Assembly (NCBI RefSeq): GCF_944384765.1
Contig: NZ_CALWUM010000005.1
Coordinates: 1-64,000 of the forward strand
Reading direction: 5' to 3'
Length of the DNA: 64,000 bases
From: an uncultured Agathobaculum sp.
GTDB lineage: Bacteria; Bacillota; Clostridia; Oscillospirales; Butyricicoccaceae
The stretch's first letter is position 1. Each line of letters opens with the position of its first letter. Shown here piece by piece: positions 52,088-61,517 of this stretch. The position numbers were made by a program, and so were the translations under genes. The notes beneath the pieces were generated by a model. That model did not search any database, had not been told where the DNA came from, and saw only the letters and a program-made list of their open reading frames with translations.

Positions 52088-52687
52088 TTAGTCCTCGCTG
52101 CCGGGGTAGTAGTCGTCGTTGCCATCGCTGTGCGCATGACCTTCGCACAGACGCGCATAGGCCTGGGCGGCCTGCCACAGCATCACCAGCAGTACAATAT
52201 ACGCGGCCATGCTGATAAGAGACAGCAGCACCATCAGCATCAACGCGGGCGCCAGGAGCAGCACGAACGAGGCCGCCGAAATCACGATCTGCACGAGCAC
52301 CGCCATGCGTATGGTGCGCGCACGGAAGTCGCAGCCGTAATACTGCTCCATATCCTGCAAGCCGCGCACGAGCAGCCAGAGCAGGCAGAGATCCAGCAAA
52401 AGCAGCAGCAGGGGAACCGTAGTGGCGACCAGAATGACCGGCCAGCCGGGGGTTAGTTCGATCGGGCCGAACGGACTGAGCAGCAGCGAGACAAAGCCTA
52501 CGATCATCAGTACCAGAGCGATCGGCCGCATCCGCGCAAACTGCTCGCTCTCCTCGGCCATCTGCCGCGTGCCGAGAAAGACAAGCAGATAACCGATTGC
52601 ATCCGGCATCAGATCAAAGCCAACCCCGTTGATTGTAAGTGAAAAATCCAGAAAGATAAGCAGGAAGCCCCAGAAAAACAGTTTCAT
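52088..52687 (-). CDS. Hypothetical membrane protein
   Basis: A 199-residue membrane protein with five or six transmembrane segments, starting MKLFFWGFLLIFLDFSLTIN after a purine-rich GGGGGGATC. GFDLMPDAIGYLLVFLGTRQ is a conserved motif I associate with clostridial proteins of unknown function (PDAIGY in the first loop). The C-terminus is acidic (EGHAHSDGNDDYYPGSED). It is upstream of the small lipoprotein and probably in one transcript. Confidence 0.72.
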   Translation of the reverse strand: MKLFFWGFLLIFLDFSLTINGVGFDLMPDAIGYLLVFLGTRQMAEESEQFARMRPIALVLMIVGFVSLLLSPFGPIELTPGWPVILVATTVPLLLLLLDLCLLWLLVRGLQDMEQYYGCDFRARTIRMAVLVQIVISAASFVLLLAPALMLMVLLSLISMAAYIVLLVMLWQAAQAYARLCEGHAHSDGNDDYYPGSED

Positions 52688-52720
52688 GCAGATCCCCCCT
52701 TTTTCTTTCAGTATAGCAGA

Positions 52721-52760
52721 AAACGGCAGGGCCGCGCTATGGCGGCTCTGCCGTTTTTTA
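52721..52760. terminator. Bidirectional terminator between the Gfo/Idh gene and the membrane protein gene
   Basis: AAACGGCAGGGCCGC pairing with GCGGCTCTGCCGTTT, then T run. Confidence 0.85.
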
Positions 52761-52775
52761 TGGTTCGGATTTGGC

Positions 52776-53780
52776 TTATTTGTACAGGTCGGGCTTGTCC
52801 ATCATCTGGATGGGCAGGAATTGACCTGTGCCGCGCGAGCGGTTGAGCGCGTCCGCGGCCACACAGGCCGCATAGCCGTCCCACGCGGAGGGGCCGGTCG
52901 GGCCGCCGTTTGCAAGCGACTTGACCCACTCGGTCAGCTCGATGTCATAGGCCTCGATAAAGCGGTCCTTCCAGTCGGTCAGGATGGGGAAGGAGCGGGT
53001 CGCGTTTGCGCGCGTGACCACCGCGTACGGGTCGGGCAGGTTGACCGTGCCCTTCTCGCACACGACCTGGCACTGGATGTCGTAGCCGTAGGCGTCGGCA
53101 ACCTGCACCTCCACATCGATGCGCGCGCCCGACTTGGTCTCGAGCAGCACGATCTGCGGGTTGTCGTAGCCCTTGGTCGAGCAGGCGGACTGGCGCACCT
53201 TGAGCACCTGGCCGCTCTCATATTCGTCACTCAGCAGCCAGCGGCAGATGTCCAGCTCGTGGATGGCGACGTTGGATACGCCCATCTCAGTCTGAAAGCC
53301 GTCCGGCTGGGACACATTGCGGTGGCACGCGTGGATCATCAGCGGCGCGCCCAGCTCGCCCGAGTCGATGATGCGCTTCATCTCGGCGTAGCCGCGGTCG
53401 TAGCGGCGCATGAAGCCGACCTGCACCAGCCGCTTGCCGTGCGCCAGCTCGGCCTGGATGATCTTCTCGCAGTCTGCTGCGTTCTGCGCCAGCGGTTTTT
53501 CACAGAAAACGTATTTGCTGTGCGCGAGGCTTTCGAGCACATAGCCCGCGTGGCTCGGGTCGGACGAGGTGATGACAACCGCATCCACCTCGGGCGCCGC
53601 AATTAGCTCCTCGCCGGTCTTGTAAGCCTGGATGCCGTCATACTGGGCGGCGGTCTTGACGGCCGCCTCCTCAAAATAATCCGCGCAGGCAACGACCTGG
53701 CAGCCGGGCACCAGATCATGCAGGCGGCGGATGTGGTCGCGGCCGATCGCGCCGCAGCCGATAACACCAATTTTCAGCAT
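52776..53780 (-). CDS. Gfo/Idh/MocA family oxidoreductase (inositol dehydrogenase-like), second copy
   Basis: A 334-residue NAD(P)-dependent dehydrogenase. Rossmann IGVIGCGAIGRDHIRRLHDL at residues 4-23, the EKPLAQNAADCEKII motif (catalytic Lys near 97) and GVSNVAIHELDICRWLLSDE near 170-190 with the conserved His and Asp. It is related to the gene at 45361 but not closely. It lies just downstream of a sugar ABC importer operon on the same strand, so it may oxidise the imported sugar. An inositol-type substrate is inferred. Confidence 0.9.
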   Translation of the reverse strand: MLKIGVIGCGAIGRDHIRRLHDLVPGCQVVACADYFEEAAVKTAAQYDGIQAYKTGEELIAAPEVDAVVITSSDPSHAGYVLESLAHSKYVFCEKPLAQNAADCEKIIQAELAHGKRLVQVGFMRRYDRGYAEMKRIIDSGELGAPLMIHACHRNVSQPDGFQTEMGVSNVAIHELDICRWLLSDEYESGQVLKVRQSACSTKGYDNPQIVLLETKSGARIDVEVQVADAYGYDIQCQVVCEKGTVNLPDPYAVVTRANATRSFPILTDWKDRFIEAYDIELTEWVKSLANGGPTGPSAWDGYAACVAADALNRSRGTGQFLPIQMMDKPDLYK

Positions 53781-53891
53781 AGGGTTTCGCTCCTTTGTTA
53801 CTCTCTTTGCGAACAGCAGGGAAGGCCTGCGTCCACGCTTATTTTCTCACAAAAAGTACGCCCGTGCAAGCAGGGAATTTGCCGGACAACC

Positions 53892-53922
53892 AAAAAGGCT
53901 CCTGCCGGAGCAGAAGCCTTTT
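53892..53922 (-). terminator. Terminator of the sugar ABC importer operon
   Basis: Imperfect AAAAGGCTCCTGC / GCAGAAGCCTTTT stem; on the minus strand five T follow. Confidence 0.75.
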
Positions 53923-53943
53923 GGGATATATACAAGAGTGTGA

Positions 53944-54924
53944 TTATTTTGCAGCCAGACGGCGAGCCTTTGCTTCCAGACGCTCACGAGTAACGTCGAT
54001 CAGAACGGCTACGATGATAACCAGGCCGAGCACCATGTTCTGAATAGCCGAAGAAGCAGCCATCAGGGTGAAGCCGTTACGCAGGGTGCCGATGATCAGA
54101 GCGCCCAGCATGGTGCCGAGCATGGTGCCCTTGCCGCCCATGAACGATGCGCCGCCGAGGATGCAGGCCGCGATCGCGTCGGTGTCGTACGGGTTTACAG
54201 CGTCAGCGCCGTTGCAGATCGAGGTACGGCCGACGGTGATGATACCAGCCAGGCCAGCGCAGAAACCGGAAACCGTGTAGCAGAAGGTCAGGACGTTGTC
54301 CGAATGGATACCGGACAGACGAGCCGCTTCCGGGTTGCCGCCTACGCAGAAGATCGAGCGGCCCAGCGAGGTGCGGGTCAGCAGGACGTGCATGATGATG
54401 TACAGGATGACAACGAGGATGAAGCTGATCTTAACACCGCCGATGGAGGTGCTGGCCAGCCACATAACGCCGTCCGGGAAGCCGGAAACCATCGAAGAAC
54501 CGGTAACCAGCAGCGCAGCGCCCCAGAGGAAGTTCTTCATACCAAGGGTAGATACGAAGGGGTGGGGGAGGTGCAGGCGGGTGAGCAGCAGGCCGTTAAC
54601 CAGGCCAACCGCGGTGCCGCAAGCGATCATGATGATCAGGATGATAGCAGAGTTCTCAACGCCGCGGAGAACCAGCATACCACCGACACAGGAACAGAAG
54701 ATTGCGTTAGCACCAACCGAAAGGTCGATACCAGCGGTGATCAGGCAGAGCAGCATGCCGATGGCGAGCATCGCATTGAATGCGGTCTGATCGAGTACGT
54801 TCATCAGGTTGTTGACACGGAGGAAACGACCGCCCGTGACCACGGAAAGTACGACGCACAGCAGAACCAGTGCAAGCAGTACGCCGAGCTGATTAAAATT
54901 ACCTTTTTTCTTCGTCTTAGTCAT
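53944..54924 (-). CDS. Sugar ABC transporter permease (CUT2, RbsC-like)
   Basis: A 326-residue permease with eight to ten transmembrane segments. Seen: MLAIGMLLCLITAGIDLSVG, the EAA-like cytoplasmic loop, and LGRSIFCVGGNPEAARLSGI near residue 200, followed by GASFMGGKGTMLGTMLGAL. All are RbsC-type hallmarks. It forms the channel of a ribose/inositol/galactose-type importer. The start overlaps the ATPase stop by 8 bases. Last gene of the operon. Confidence 0.93.
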   Translation of the reverse strand: MTKTKKKGNFNQLGVLLALVLLCVVLSVVTGGRFLRVNNLMNVLDQTAFNAMLAIGMLLCLITAGIDLSVGANAIFCSCVGGMLVLRGVENSAIILIIMIACGTAVGLVNGLLLTRLHLPHPFVSTLGMKNFLWGAALLVTGSSMVSGFPDGVMWLASTSIGGVKISFILVVILYIIMHVLLTRTSLGRSIFCVGGNPEAARLSGIHSDNVLTFCYTVSGFCAGLAGIITVGRTSICNGADAVNPYDTDAIAACILGGASFMGGKGTMLGTMLGALIIGTLRNGFTLMAASSAIQNMVLGLVIIVAVLIDVTRERLEAKARRLAAK

Positions 54925-56422
54925 CTAAAGTACCTCCCCATGCTGCCTTCATGAGATCTTCCTGATTGAAATGCTTGCTGTCGCGGTCCACGTCCGCCAT
55001 GACCTTGCCGCCGCGCATAACGATAACGCGGTCGCTCATGCCGAGGATTTCGGGCATTTCGGAGGAAATCATGATAACGCACTTGCCCTGTTTTACCAGG
55101 TCGTTCATTACATTGTAAACCTCAACCTTTGCGCCGACGTCGATACCACGGGTCGGCTCGTCAAAGATGAAGATGTCAGCGTCTGTGTTGACCCACTTGC
55201 CGATAACAACCTTCTGCTGGTTGCCGCCCGAAAGCTGGCCGACGATTTCGTCGATCGAGGGGGTCTTGATACGCAGGGCAGCGATATTCTTCTCGCCGCT
55301 CTCGAGGATTCGCTTCTCGTCGAGGAAGGGACCATTACTGAAGCCCTTCATGTTGGCGAGGATCAGGTTGGTGCGGATGGTCTGCGCCAGAACCAGGCCC
55401 TGGCCCTTACGGTCCTCGGTGAGGAACGCAATGCCCGCCTTGATGGCGTCGCTCGGCGTCTTGATCTTGGTTTCCTTGCCATGGATATAGACCTTGCCGC
55501 CATCCAGCGGATCGGCGCCGAAGATCGCGCGCATGGTCTCGGTACGGCCGGCGCCTACCAAGCCGGCAAAGCCGAGGATCTGTCCGCCGTATGCTTCGAA
55601 GCTGACGTCGTGCAGCACGCCGCCTTCCTCCAGATGCTCGGCCTTGAGGAAGCACTCGCCCTTGGTGCCGAACTCCTTCGGGAACTGGTTTTCCAGCGTA
55701 CGGCCAACCATGCCGGCGATCAGGTCGTCGTTGTTGGTGTCGCTGACGTTCTTGGTCCAGATGTACTCGCCGTCACGGATGACGGTTACGCGGTCGCACA
55801 GCTCGAACAGCTCTTCGAGCTTATGAGATACAAAGACGATACCGATGCCGCGCGATTTCAGCTCGCGGCAGGTCTTCATCAGCTGCTCTACCTCTTTTTC
55901 ACCAAGAGAGGAGGTCGGCTCGTCCATAATAATCATTTTTGCATTGATCAGAACCGCCTTGGCGATCTCGATCATCTGCTGAACGCCCATACCAAAGATG
56001 CCTGCAGGCTTGGTGGGGTCAACATCCTGGCCGAGGGAAAGCATAACTTCCTTGGCCTTTTTGTGCATTGCCGGATAATCCAGCAGGCCGCTCTTGTTCT
56101 TGATCCACTTGTTGATAAAAATATTATCCGTGATGCTGAGAAGCGGCACAATATTCAGCTCCTGATAAACACAGGCAATACCCGCAGCCGCCGAGTCGTT
56201 CGGGTCCTTGAAGTGCTGCTCCACGCCGTCAACGAAGATCTGGCCTTCGTCGGCTTTGTGAACGCCCGTCAGAACCTTGATCAGCGTCGACTTGCCCGCG
56301 CCGTTCTCGCCAATGAGGCCGAGAATCTCGCCGGGCTTGACCGCGAGGTTCATGTTCTTCAGAGCCACAACGCCCGGAAACCGCTTGGTTGCGTTTTTCA
56401 GCTCTACTACGTATTCACTCAT
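54917..56422 (-). CDS. Sugar ABC transporter ATP-binding protein (CUT2, RbsA-like)
   Basis: A 501-residue protein with two ABC domains in one chain, as in RbsA/MglA. The first has Walker A GENGAGKSTLIKVLTG, signature-like GMGVQQMIEIAKA and Walker B MIIMDEPTSSLGEKE. The second has a degenerate GLVGAGRTETMRAIF, signature QLSGGNQQKVVIGKW and FIFDEPTRGIDVG. The start ATG at 56422 follows AAAAGGTGAT; the upstream extension is leader. Middle gene of the importer operon. Confidence 0.95.
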   Translation of the reverse strand: MSEYVVELKNATKRFPGVVALKNMNLAVKPGEILGLIGENGAGKSTLIKVLTGVHKADEGQIFVDGVEQHFKDPNDSAAAGIACVYQELNIVPLLSITDNIFINKWIKNKSGLLDYPAMHKKAKEVMLSLGQDVDPTKPAGIFGMGVQQMIEIAKAVLINAKMIIMDEPTSSLGEKEVEQLMKTCRELKSRGIGIVFVSHKLEELFELCDRVTVIRDGEYIWTKNVSDTNNDDLIAGMVGRTLENQFPKEFGTKGECFLKAEHLEEGGVLHDVSFEAYGGQILGFAGLVGAGRTETMRAIFGADPLDGGKVYIHGKETKIKTPSDAIKAGIAFLTEDRKGQGLVLAQTIRTNLILANMKGFSNGPFLDEKRILESGEKNIAALRIKTPSIDEIVGQLSGGNQQKVVIGKWVNTDADIFIFDEPTRGIDVGAKVEVYNVMNDLVKQGKCVIMISSEMPEILGMSDRVIVMRGGKVMADVDRDSKHFNQEDLMKAAWGGTLDD

Positions 56423-56557
56423 TGCATAATCACCTTTTCTTCTCCGAGATGGGGGATTGGTGCAAACCTCGGCCGGAGCCGCTCTCGGCACGGCCGGCCC
56501 TGTTCCTGTGAGGCATACCCTTCCGGCGCCGCGATGCACCGGAGTTCCTGATAAAGA

Positions 56558-56598
56558 AACGCCCCTGTATGTTGATTTTATCGTGATACAGGGGCGTT
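56558..56598 (-). terminator. Attenuating hairpin between the binding-protein and ATPase genes
   Basis: AACGCCCCTGTAT / ATACAGGGGCGTT perfect 13-base stem followed by TTCTTT on the minus strand. It probably lowers ATPase and permease expression relative to the binding protein. Confidence 0.8.
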
Positions 56599-56638
56599 AC
56601 CAACTAGTTGCTACTTACACCCGATATGGAGTTATAGC

Positions 56639-57667
56639 TTAGCCTTCCAGTGCTTCGAGGTAACCCTGCAGCGTGTCCTTGCGCTCCTGCGCATTCTCAG
56701 CGGTGACAACGTCAGCGCCGGAGTCAACGAACTCTTCAACTTCTTCGCCATTGAGCTTGGCAACGACGGTCGCAATCGACTCGTAGCCCATCTCATAGCC
56801 CTGCTGAGCAACAGACATGGTCAGGCGGCCTTCGAGGATCGCGTCGCAAGCGGACTGGATGCCGTCGAAGCCGAGGAAGATGGTGTTTGCATAAGCTGCA
56901 TTACCGGAATCCTTGGCAGCCTTGGCAGCCGCGATCGCCATATCGTCGTTGTTCGCGCAGATGATAGCGATGCCGTCCGGGTAACGGGACATGATGCCGT
57001 TCATCGCGTCAACAGCCTTGGTAGCAACTGCGTCAGCGTACTGCACTTCGTCCTCGAGGAAGTCGCCGCCGGCTTCTTCGATGCCCTTCATGTAGCCGTT
57101 CATACGGTCGGTGTTGGTGGTGTCGCCCTGAACGCCAGCGATCTCGATCGCCTTGATGTCGGTCCAGCCGGCTTCCTTGGCAGCCTCTACGGCAGCCTTG
57201 CCGCCCAGAGCACCCGCGGATTCGTTACCAGTGCCGACGAAGGAAATGACTTCCGGTGCGTCGATCTTGGTATCAACCGCAACGATCGGCTTGGTCTGGC
57301 CCTTGATCAGGTTTGCGACCATGTCAGCCTGCAGCGGCGCAATAACGAAGCCGTCATAATCGCCAGCCAGATCGGTCTGAATCATGTTCAGCTGTTCCTG
57401 GTAAGAGGTCTCGGACGGAGCGCCCTTTACCTCGACCTGGACGTTCGGGTTCTCAGCCTCATACGCCTCGGCGCCGGCCTGTACGTACTGCCAGTACTCG
57501 GAAGCAGTCGTCTTCAGGATGACGCTGATCTTGTAGGAGCCGCTGCCGCCCTCAGCAGATTCGCCGCCGGACTCAGTGCCGGTAGAGGAGCTGCCGCCGC
57601 TGCTGCACGCCGCCATGCTCGCACATAGTGCACCTGTGAGCAACATAGCCAATAGTCTCTTCTTCAT
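56639..57667 (-). CDS. Sugar ABC transporter substrate-binding lipoprotein (periplasmic binding protein type I)
   Basis: A 342-residue lipoprotein: signal MKKRLLAMLLTGALCASMAA with lipobox MAAC (Cys21), then a Ser/Gly linker to about residue 44. The type I sugar-binding fold follows: ISVILKTTASEYWQYVQAGA, GDYDGFVIAPLQADMVANLI, KPIVAVDTKIDAPEVISFVG, AIICANNDDMAIAAAKAAK. It delivers a sugar or inositol-like ligand to the CUT2 importer. First gene of the operon. Confidence 0.94.
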   Translation of the reverse strand: MKKRLLAMLLTGALCASMAACSSGGSSSTGTESGGESAEGGSGSYKISVILKTTASEYWQYVQAGAEAYEAENPNVQVEVKGAPSETSYQEQLNMIQTDLAGDYDGFVIAPLQADMVANLIKGQTKPIVAVDTKIDAPEVISFVGTGNESAGALGGKAAVEAAKEAGWTDIKAIEIAGVQGDTTNTDRMNGYMKGIEEAGGDFLEDEVQYADAVATKAVDAMNGIMSRYPDGIAIICANNDDMAIAAAKAAKDSGNAAYANTIFLGFDGIQSACDAILEGRLTMSVAQQGYEMGYESIATVVAKLNGEEVEEFVDSGADVVTAENAQERKDTLQGYLEALEG

Positions 57668-57857
57668 GATAAAACCTCTCTCCTTTTTCGCGCAGGAAGG
57701 CAGGCACCTTTGGGAGTGAACTCCGGGGCCGGCAAAGGCAGGCGCCTTTGCCGCAAAGCTGTCTGCACAGCCTGCTCTTCGATTTTTCCCTGCGAAGCAG
57801 GGGTGGAACGCTCCAACGTTCTGCTAATATTTTAATGCATCTGCTCCGCTTTGGCAA
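57668..57857 (-). promoter_or_regulatory. Leader and promoter of the sugar ABC importer operon
   Basis: Promoter: minus-strand TTGCCA (57852-57857), 17-base spacer, TAAAAT (57829-57834). The transcript has a leader of about 160 bases with a GGCAAAGGC / GCCTTTGCC hairpin (57731-57752). CGAAAAAGGAGAG lies before the start. The gap from 57858 to 58045 is AT-rich and otherwise empty. Confidence 0.65.
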
Positions 57858-58045
57858 GTGTAACTTGGTATTTTTGTCGTTAATAGTGTTTTGTCCTTGG
57901 TAGGATTTGTGCATCTTTACAAAGAAAGTAAAATGAAACGCTGGTCAATGGGTGTGCATTGTGCAATTTTTAGATGATTTAACAAAAACCAAACAATGAA
58001 GCCGGTCAATATGCTGTTTCTTTGGGCATATTTTGGGAACATACC

Positions 58046-58075
58046 TTGCGAAAAAAGGTTACAGTATGGTAAAAT
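58046..58075 (+). promoter_or_regulatory. Promoter of the sugar phosphate isomerase-like gene
   Basis: TTGCGA, 18-base spacer, TAAAAT; divergent from the importer promoter. Confidence 0.5.
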
Positions 58076-58106
58076 TACTAAAAATAAGCCAAAGCGAGGG
58101 AACATG

Positions 58107-59036
58107 ATGAAACTGGCAATCAAAACCTGCACATTGGATATGCCGTTCGGCCAAATGCTGGATTTCTGCGTGGAGCAGCGCATCGCCGCGCTCGAGATCG
58201 GCACGGGTAACTGGTCGGGTGCGCCGCACTGCGATCTCGATCTGCTGGTCCGCGATCAGACCGCGCGGGAAAAGTGGTATGACGCGATTCGCGCAAAGGG
58301 GCTGGAGCTGTGCGCGCTCAACTGCTCGGGCAATCCGCTGGCCTACGAAAAGGATATGGACGTGACGAAGAAAACCTTCGAGCTGGCGCGCATGCTGGGT
58401 GTCAAAAAGATCGTGATGATGAGCGGCCTGCCCGCGGGCTGCAAGGGGGACAAGACCCCGGTGTGGATCACGACTTCCTGGCCGCCCGAGACGCAGGACA
58501 TTCTGGGCTACCAGTGGAACGAGGTCGCGATTCCGGCGTGGAAAGACATGGTGAAAATGGCAGAGGACTGCGGCATCGAGCGGATTGCCCTCGAAAACCA
58601 CGGCATGCAGCTTGTGTATAACCCCGAAACCTGCCTGCGCCTGCGCGAGGCGGTCGGCCCGATGGTCGGCATGAACCTCGATCCCTCGCACCTGTTCTGG
58701 ATGGGCGGCGACCCGATCGAAGCGGCGCGCGTGCTGGGCGAGCACGGCGCGATCTACCACATCCACGGCAAGGATGCGCGCCCGGAGCGCCGTTACTGGC
58801 AGCCCAATGGTATGCTGGATACCAAGCCGATCGATGCGTTTGCGCGCCGCGCGTGGAACTATGTCGCGGTCGGCGCGGGACATGACGCCAAGTGGTGGAA
58901 GGAGTTCTTCTCGGTTGTGCGTATGTCGGGATACGACGGAGAGGTTTCCCTGGAAATGGAGGATCTGACCCTGTCCATGCTGGACGGTCACCTCGCCAGC
59001 CTGCGCGTGCTGCGCGAGGCGCTCAACATCGACTGA
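58107..59036 (+). CDS. Sugar phosphate isomerase/epimerase (AP endonuclease family 2 fold)
   Basis: A 309-residue xylose isomerase-like TIM barrel. Seen: CTLDMPFGQMLDFCVEQRI, GLELCALNCSGNPLAY near 70, KIVMMSGLPAGCKGD, ERIALENHGMQLVYN with the metal-binding Glu and His, MVGMNLDPSHLFWMGGDPIE (Asp, His), and YDGEVSLEMEDLTLSM at the end. Related to IolE/IolH/hydroxypyruvate isomerases. Start at ATG 58107 (alternatively 58104) after GCGAGGG. Divergent from the importer, hence perhaps acting on the same substrate. Confidence 0.9.
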   Translation: MKLAIKTCTLDMPFGQMLDFCVEQRIAALEIGTGNWSGAPHCDLDLLVRDQTAREKWYDAIRAKGLELCALNCSGNPLAYEKDMDVTKKTFELARMLGVKKIVMMSGLPAGCKGDKTPVWITTSWPPETQDILGYQWNEVAIPAWKDMVKMAEDCGIERIALENHGMQLVYNPETCLRLREAVGPMVGMNLDPSHLFWMGGDPIEAARVLGEHGAIYHIHGKDARPERRYWQPNGMLDTKPIDAFARRAWNYVAVGAGHDAKWWKEFFSVVRMSGYDGEVSLEMEDLTLSMLDGHLASLRVLREALNID

Positions 59037-59068
59037 GCGAAGAACAGGATAACAAATGGCAGAACAAA

Positions 59069-59104
59069 GCAGCGCCTGCACCGGGTATCCGGTGCAGGCG
59101 CTGC
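59069..59104. terminator. Terminator (strong, two-sided)
   Basis: Perfect 16-base stem GCAGCGCCTGCACCGG / CCGGTGCAGGCGCTGC around GTAT, followed by TTTTG. It serves the isomerase gene and, less well, ribH. Confidence 0.85.
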
Positions 59105-59172
59105 TTTTGTCGAAATGCAGGGAAATATACCATTATATATAATAGTATATAAAGATTCCGTAAAGAATTCGG

Positions 59173-59634
<462 letters not shown>

Positions 59635-59665
59635 GTCAAATCTCTCCTTTGTTTTGATGCTTAAG

Positions 59666-60862
59666 TTATTTGTACTGTGTCATGTGGTCCATCTTGACCT
59701 GCTTGGTCTTGAGATAGAACGCGTCATACGGGTTGGCCGCGATCTGGATGGGTACGCGCTCGACGATCTCGATACCGTAGCCCTTCAGGCCGACCACCTT
59801 GGTCGGGTTGTTGGTCATCAGCCGCAGTTTGTGCACGCCCAGGTCGCTCAAGATCTGCGCGCCGATGCCGTAGTCGCGCAGGTCGGGCGGGAAGCCGAGC
59901 GCGACGTTTGCCTCGACCGTGTCCAGCCCCTGATCCTGCAATTCATAGGCCTTGAGCTTGTTGATCAGGCCGATGCCGCGGCCTTCCTGCCGCATGTAGA
60001 CCAGCACGCCGCGGCCCTCGCGCGCGATCATCTTCATCGCCGCATCATACTGCTCGCCGCAGTCGCAGCGCGCCGAGCCGAGCGCGTCGCCGGTCAGGCA
60101 TTCCGAGTGCACGCGGCCGAGCACGGGTTCGCCGTCCGCCACATCGCCCATGGTCATGGCGACGTGGTGCTCGCCGTTGAGCTTGTTGACATAGCCGTAG
60201 ATCATAAATTTCCCGTACCGCGTGGGGAACTTGGCGCAGGCCACGCGCTCGACCAGGGTTTCGGTCTGGCGGCGGTAGGCGATGATGTCCGCGAGCGAGA
60301 GCATGGTCAGATTATGCTGTGCGGCGAACTGCCCCAGCTCGGTCGTGCGCATCATGGTGCCGTCCTCGCGCATGATCTCGCAGCACAGGCCGCATTCCTT
60401 AAGCCCGGCCAGGCGGCACAGATCGACCGTGGCCTCGGTGTGGCCGGTGCGCTTGAGCACGCCGCCTTCGACCGCGCGCAGCGGGAACATGTGCCCCGGC
60501 CGGCGGAAGTCGGACGGTTTCACGCCGTCCGCCACGCACATACGGGCGGTCAGGCCGCGCTCCTCGGCGGAAATGCCGGTGGTCGTATCCTTATAGTCGA
60601 TCGAGACCGTGAAGGCAGTCTCGTGGTTGTCCGTGTTGTTCTCTACCATAGGCGGCAGCCCGAGGGCATCCGCCAGCGCGCCTGACATGGGTGTGCAGAT
60701 CAGCCCCTTGGCATAGGTCGCCATGAAGTTGACGTTTTCTGTGGTGGCGAATTCCGCCGCGCAGATCAGGTCGCCCTCGTTCTCGCGGTCGGGGTCGTCA
60801 ATGACGAGCACCATCTTGCCCGCCCGTAGGTCGTCCAGTGCCTGTTCGACCAGATTGTTCAT
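59666..60862 (-). CDS. ribBA: Bifunctional 3,4-dihydroxy-2-butanone-4-phosphate synthase / GTP cyclohydrolase II
   Basis: A 398-residue fusion. RibB (residues 1-200) has [39 protein letters not shown] with the catalytic residues, and a metal-binding Glu in the DREN motif. RibA (201-398) has [20 protein letters not shown] with the zinc cysteines and [20 protein letters not shown]. It supplies both precursors of lumazine. Third gene of the rib operon, between ribE and ribH. Confidence 0.97.
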   Translation of the reverse strand: MNNLVEQALDDLRAGKMVLVIDDPDRENEGDLICAAEFATTENVNFMATYAKGLICTPMSGALADALGLPPMVENNTDNHETAFTVSIDYKDTTTGISAEERGLTARMCVADGVKPSDFRRPGHMFPLRAVEGGVLKRTGHTEATVDLCRLAGLKECGLCCEIMREDGTMMRTTELGQFAAQHNLTMLSLADIIAYRRQTETLVERVACAKFPTRYGKFMIYGYVNKLNGEHHVAMTMGDVADGEPVLGRVHSECLTGDALGSARCDCGEQYDAAMKMIAREGRGVLVYMRQEGRGIGLINKLKAYELQDQGLDTVEANVALGFPPDLRDYGIGAQILSDLGVHKLRLMTNNPTKVVGLKGYGIEIVERVPIQIAANPYDAFYLKTKQVKMDHMTQYK

Positions 60863-60875
60863 ATCGGTTCACTCC

Positions 60876-61517
60876 TTAAAAGCCATTCTGTGCCAGAAAT
60901 TCCATGGTAATGCCGCCCGGCGCCGCCCGCTGCGGGCCGAGTAGTTTTTCAACGTATTTGCCGATCACGTCGCACTCGAGGTTGACCGTGTCGCCCGGCT
61001 TTTTGCCGAGCAGGATGGTCGCAGCGCCCGTGTGCGGGATGATTGAGACCGCAAACCCGGTCTCGTCCACCTGAGCGACCGTCAGGCTGACCCCGTCGAT
61101 CGCGATCGAGCCCTTTTCAACAATGTACCGCAGCAGGGGGGCGGGGGTGCGCACGGTCAGCCACACGGCGTTGTCCTCCTGCTGGAGGGACGTGACCGTG
61201 CCGGTGCCGTCGATGTGGCCGGAGACGATGTGCCCGCCAAAGCGGCCGCACGCGGGCATGGCGCGCTCGAGGTTGACCGGTGCGCCGGTCTGCAGCGCGC
61301 CCAGGCCGGAGCGGCGCAGGGACTCGGCCATCACATCCGCGGAAAAGCTGTCCGCGGTCATGGCGGTGACGGTCAGGCATACGCCGTTTGTGGCGATGCT
61401 GTCGCCGATTTTGGTGCCCTCGAGCACGGTGTGCGCGCCGATGGTCAGCCGCGCGCCCTTGGCGCCGCGTTCGATGCGGCGTACCGTGCCTATTTCTTCG
61501 ATGATGCCGGTGAACAT
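60876..61517 (-). CDS. ribE: Riboflavin synthase, alpha subunit
   Basis: A 213-residue riboflavin synthase that dismutates lumazine. Two lumazine-binding repeats are seen: [17 protein letters not shown] with [20 protein letters not shown], then [20 protein letters not shown] with [20 protein letters not shown]. It overlaps the end of ribD by 28 bases, so they are translationally coupled. Second gene of the operon. Confidence 0.97.
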   Translation of the reverse strand: MFTGIIEEIGTVRRIERGAKGARLTIGAHTVLEGTKIGDSIATNGVCLTVTAMTADSFSADVMAESLRRSGLGALQTGAPVNLERAMPACGRFGGHIVSGHIDGTGTVTSLQQEDNAVWLTVRTPAPLLRYIVEKGSIAIDGVSLTVAQVDETGFAVSIIPHTGAATILLGKKPGDTVNLECDVIGKYVEKLLGPQRAAPGGITMEFLAQNGF

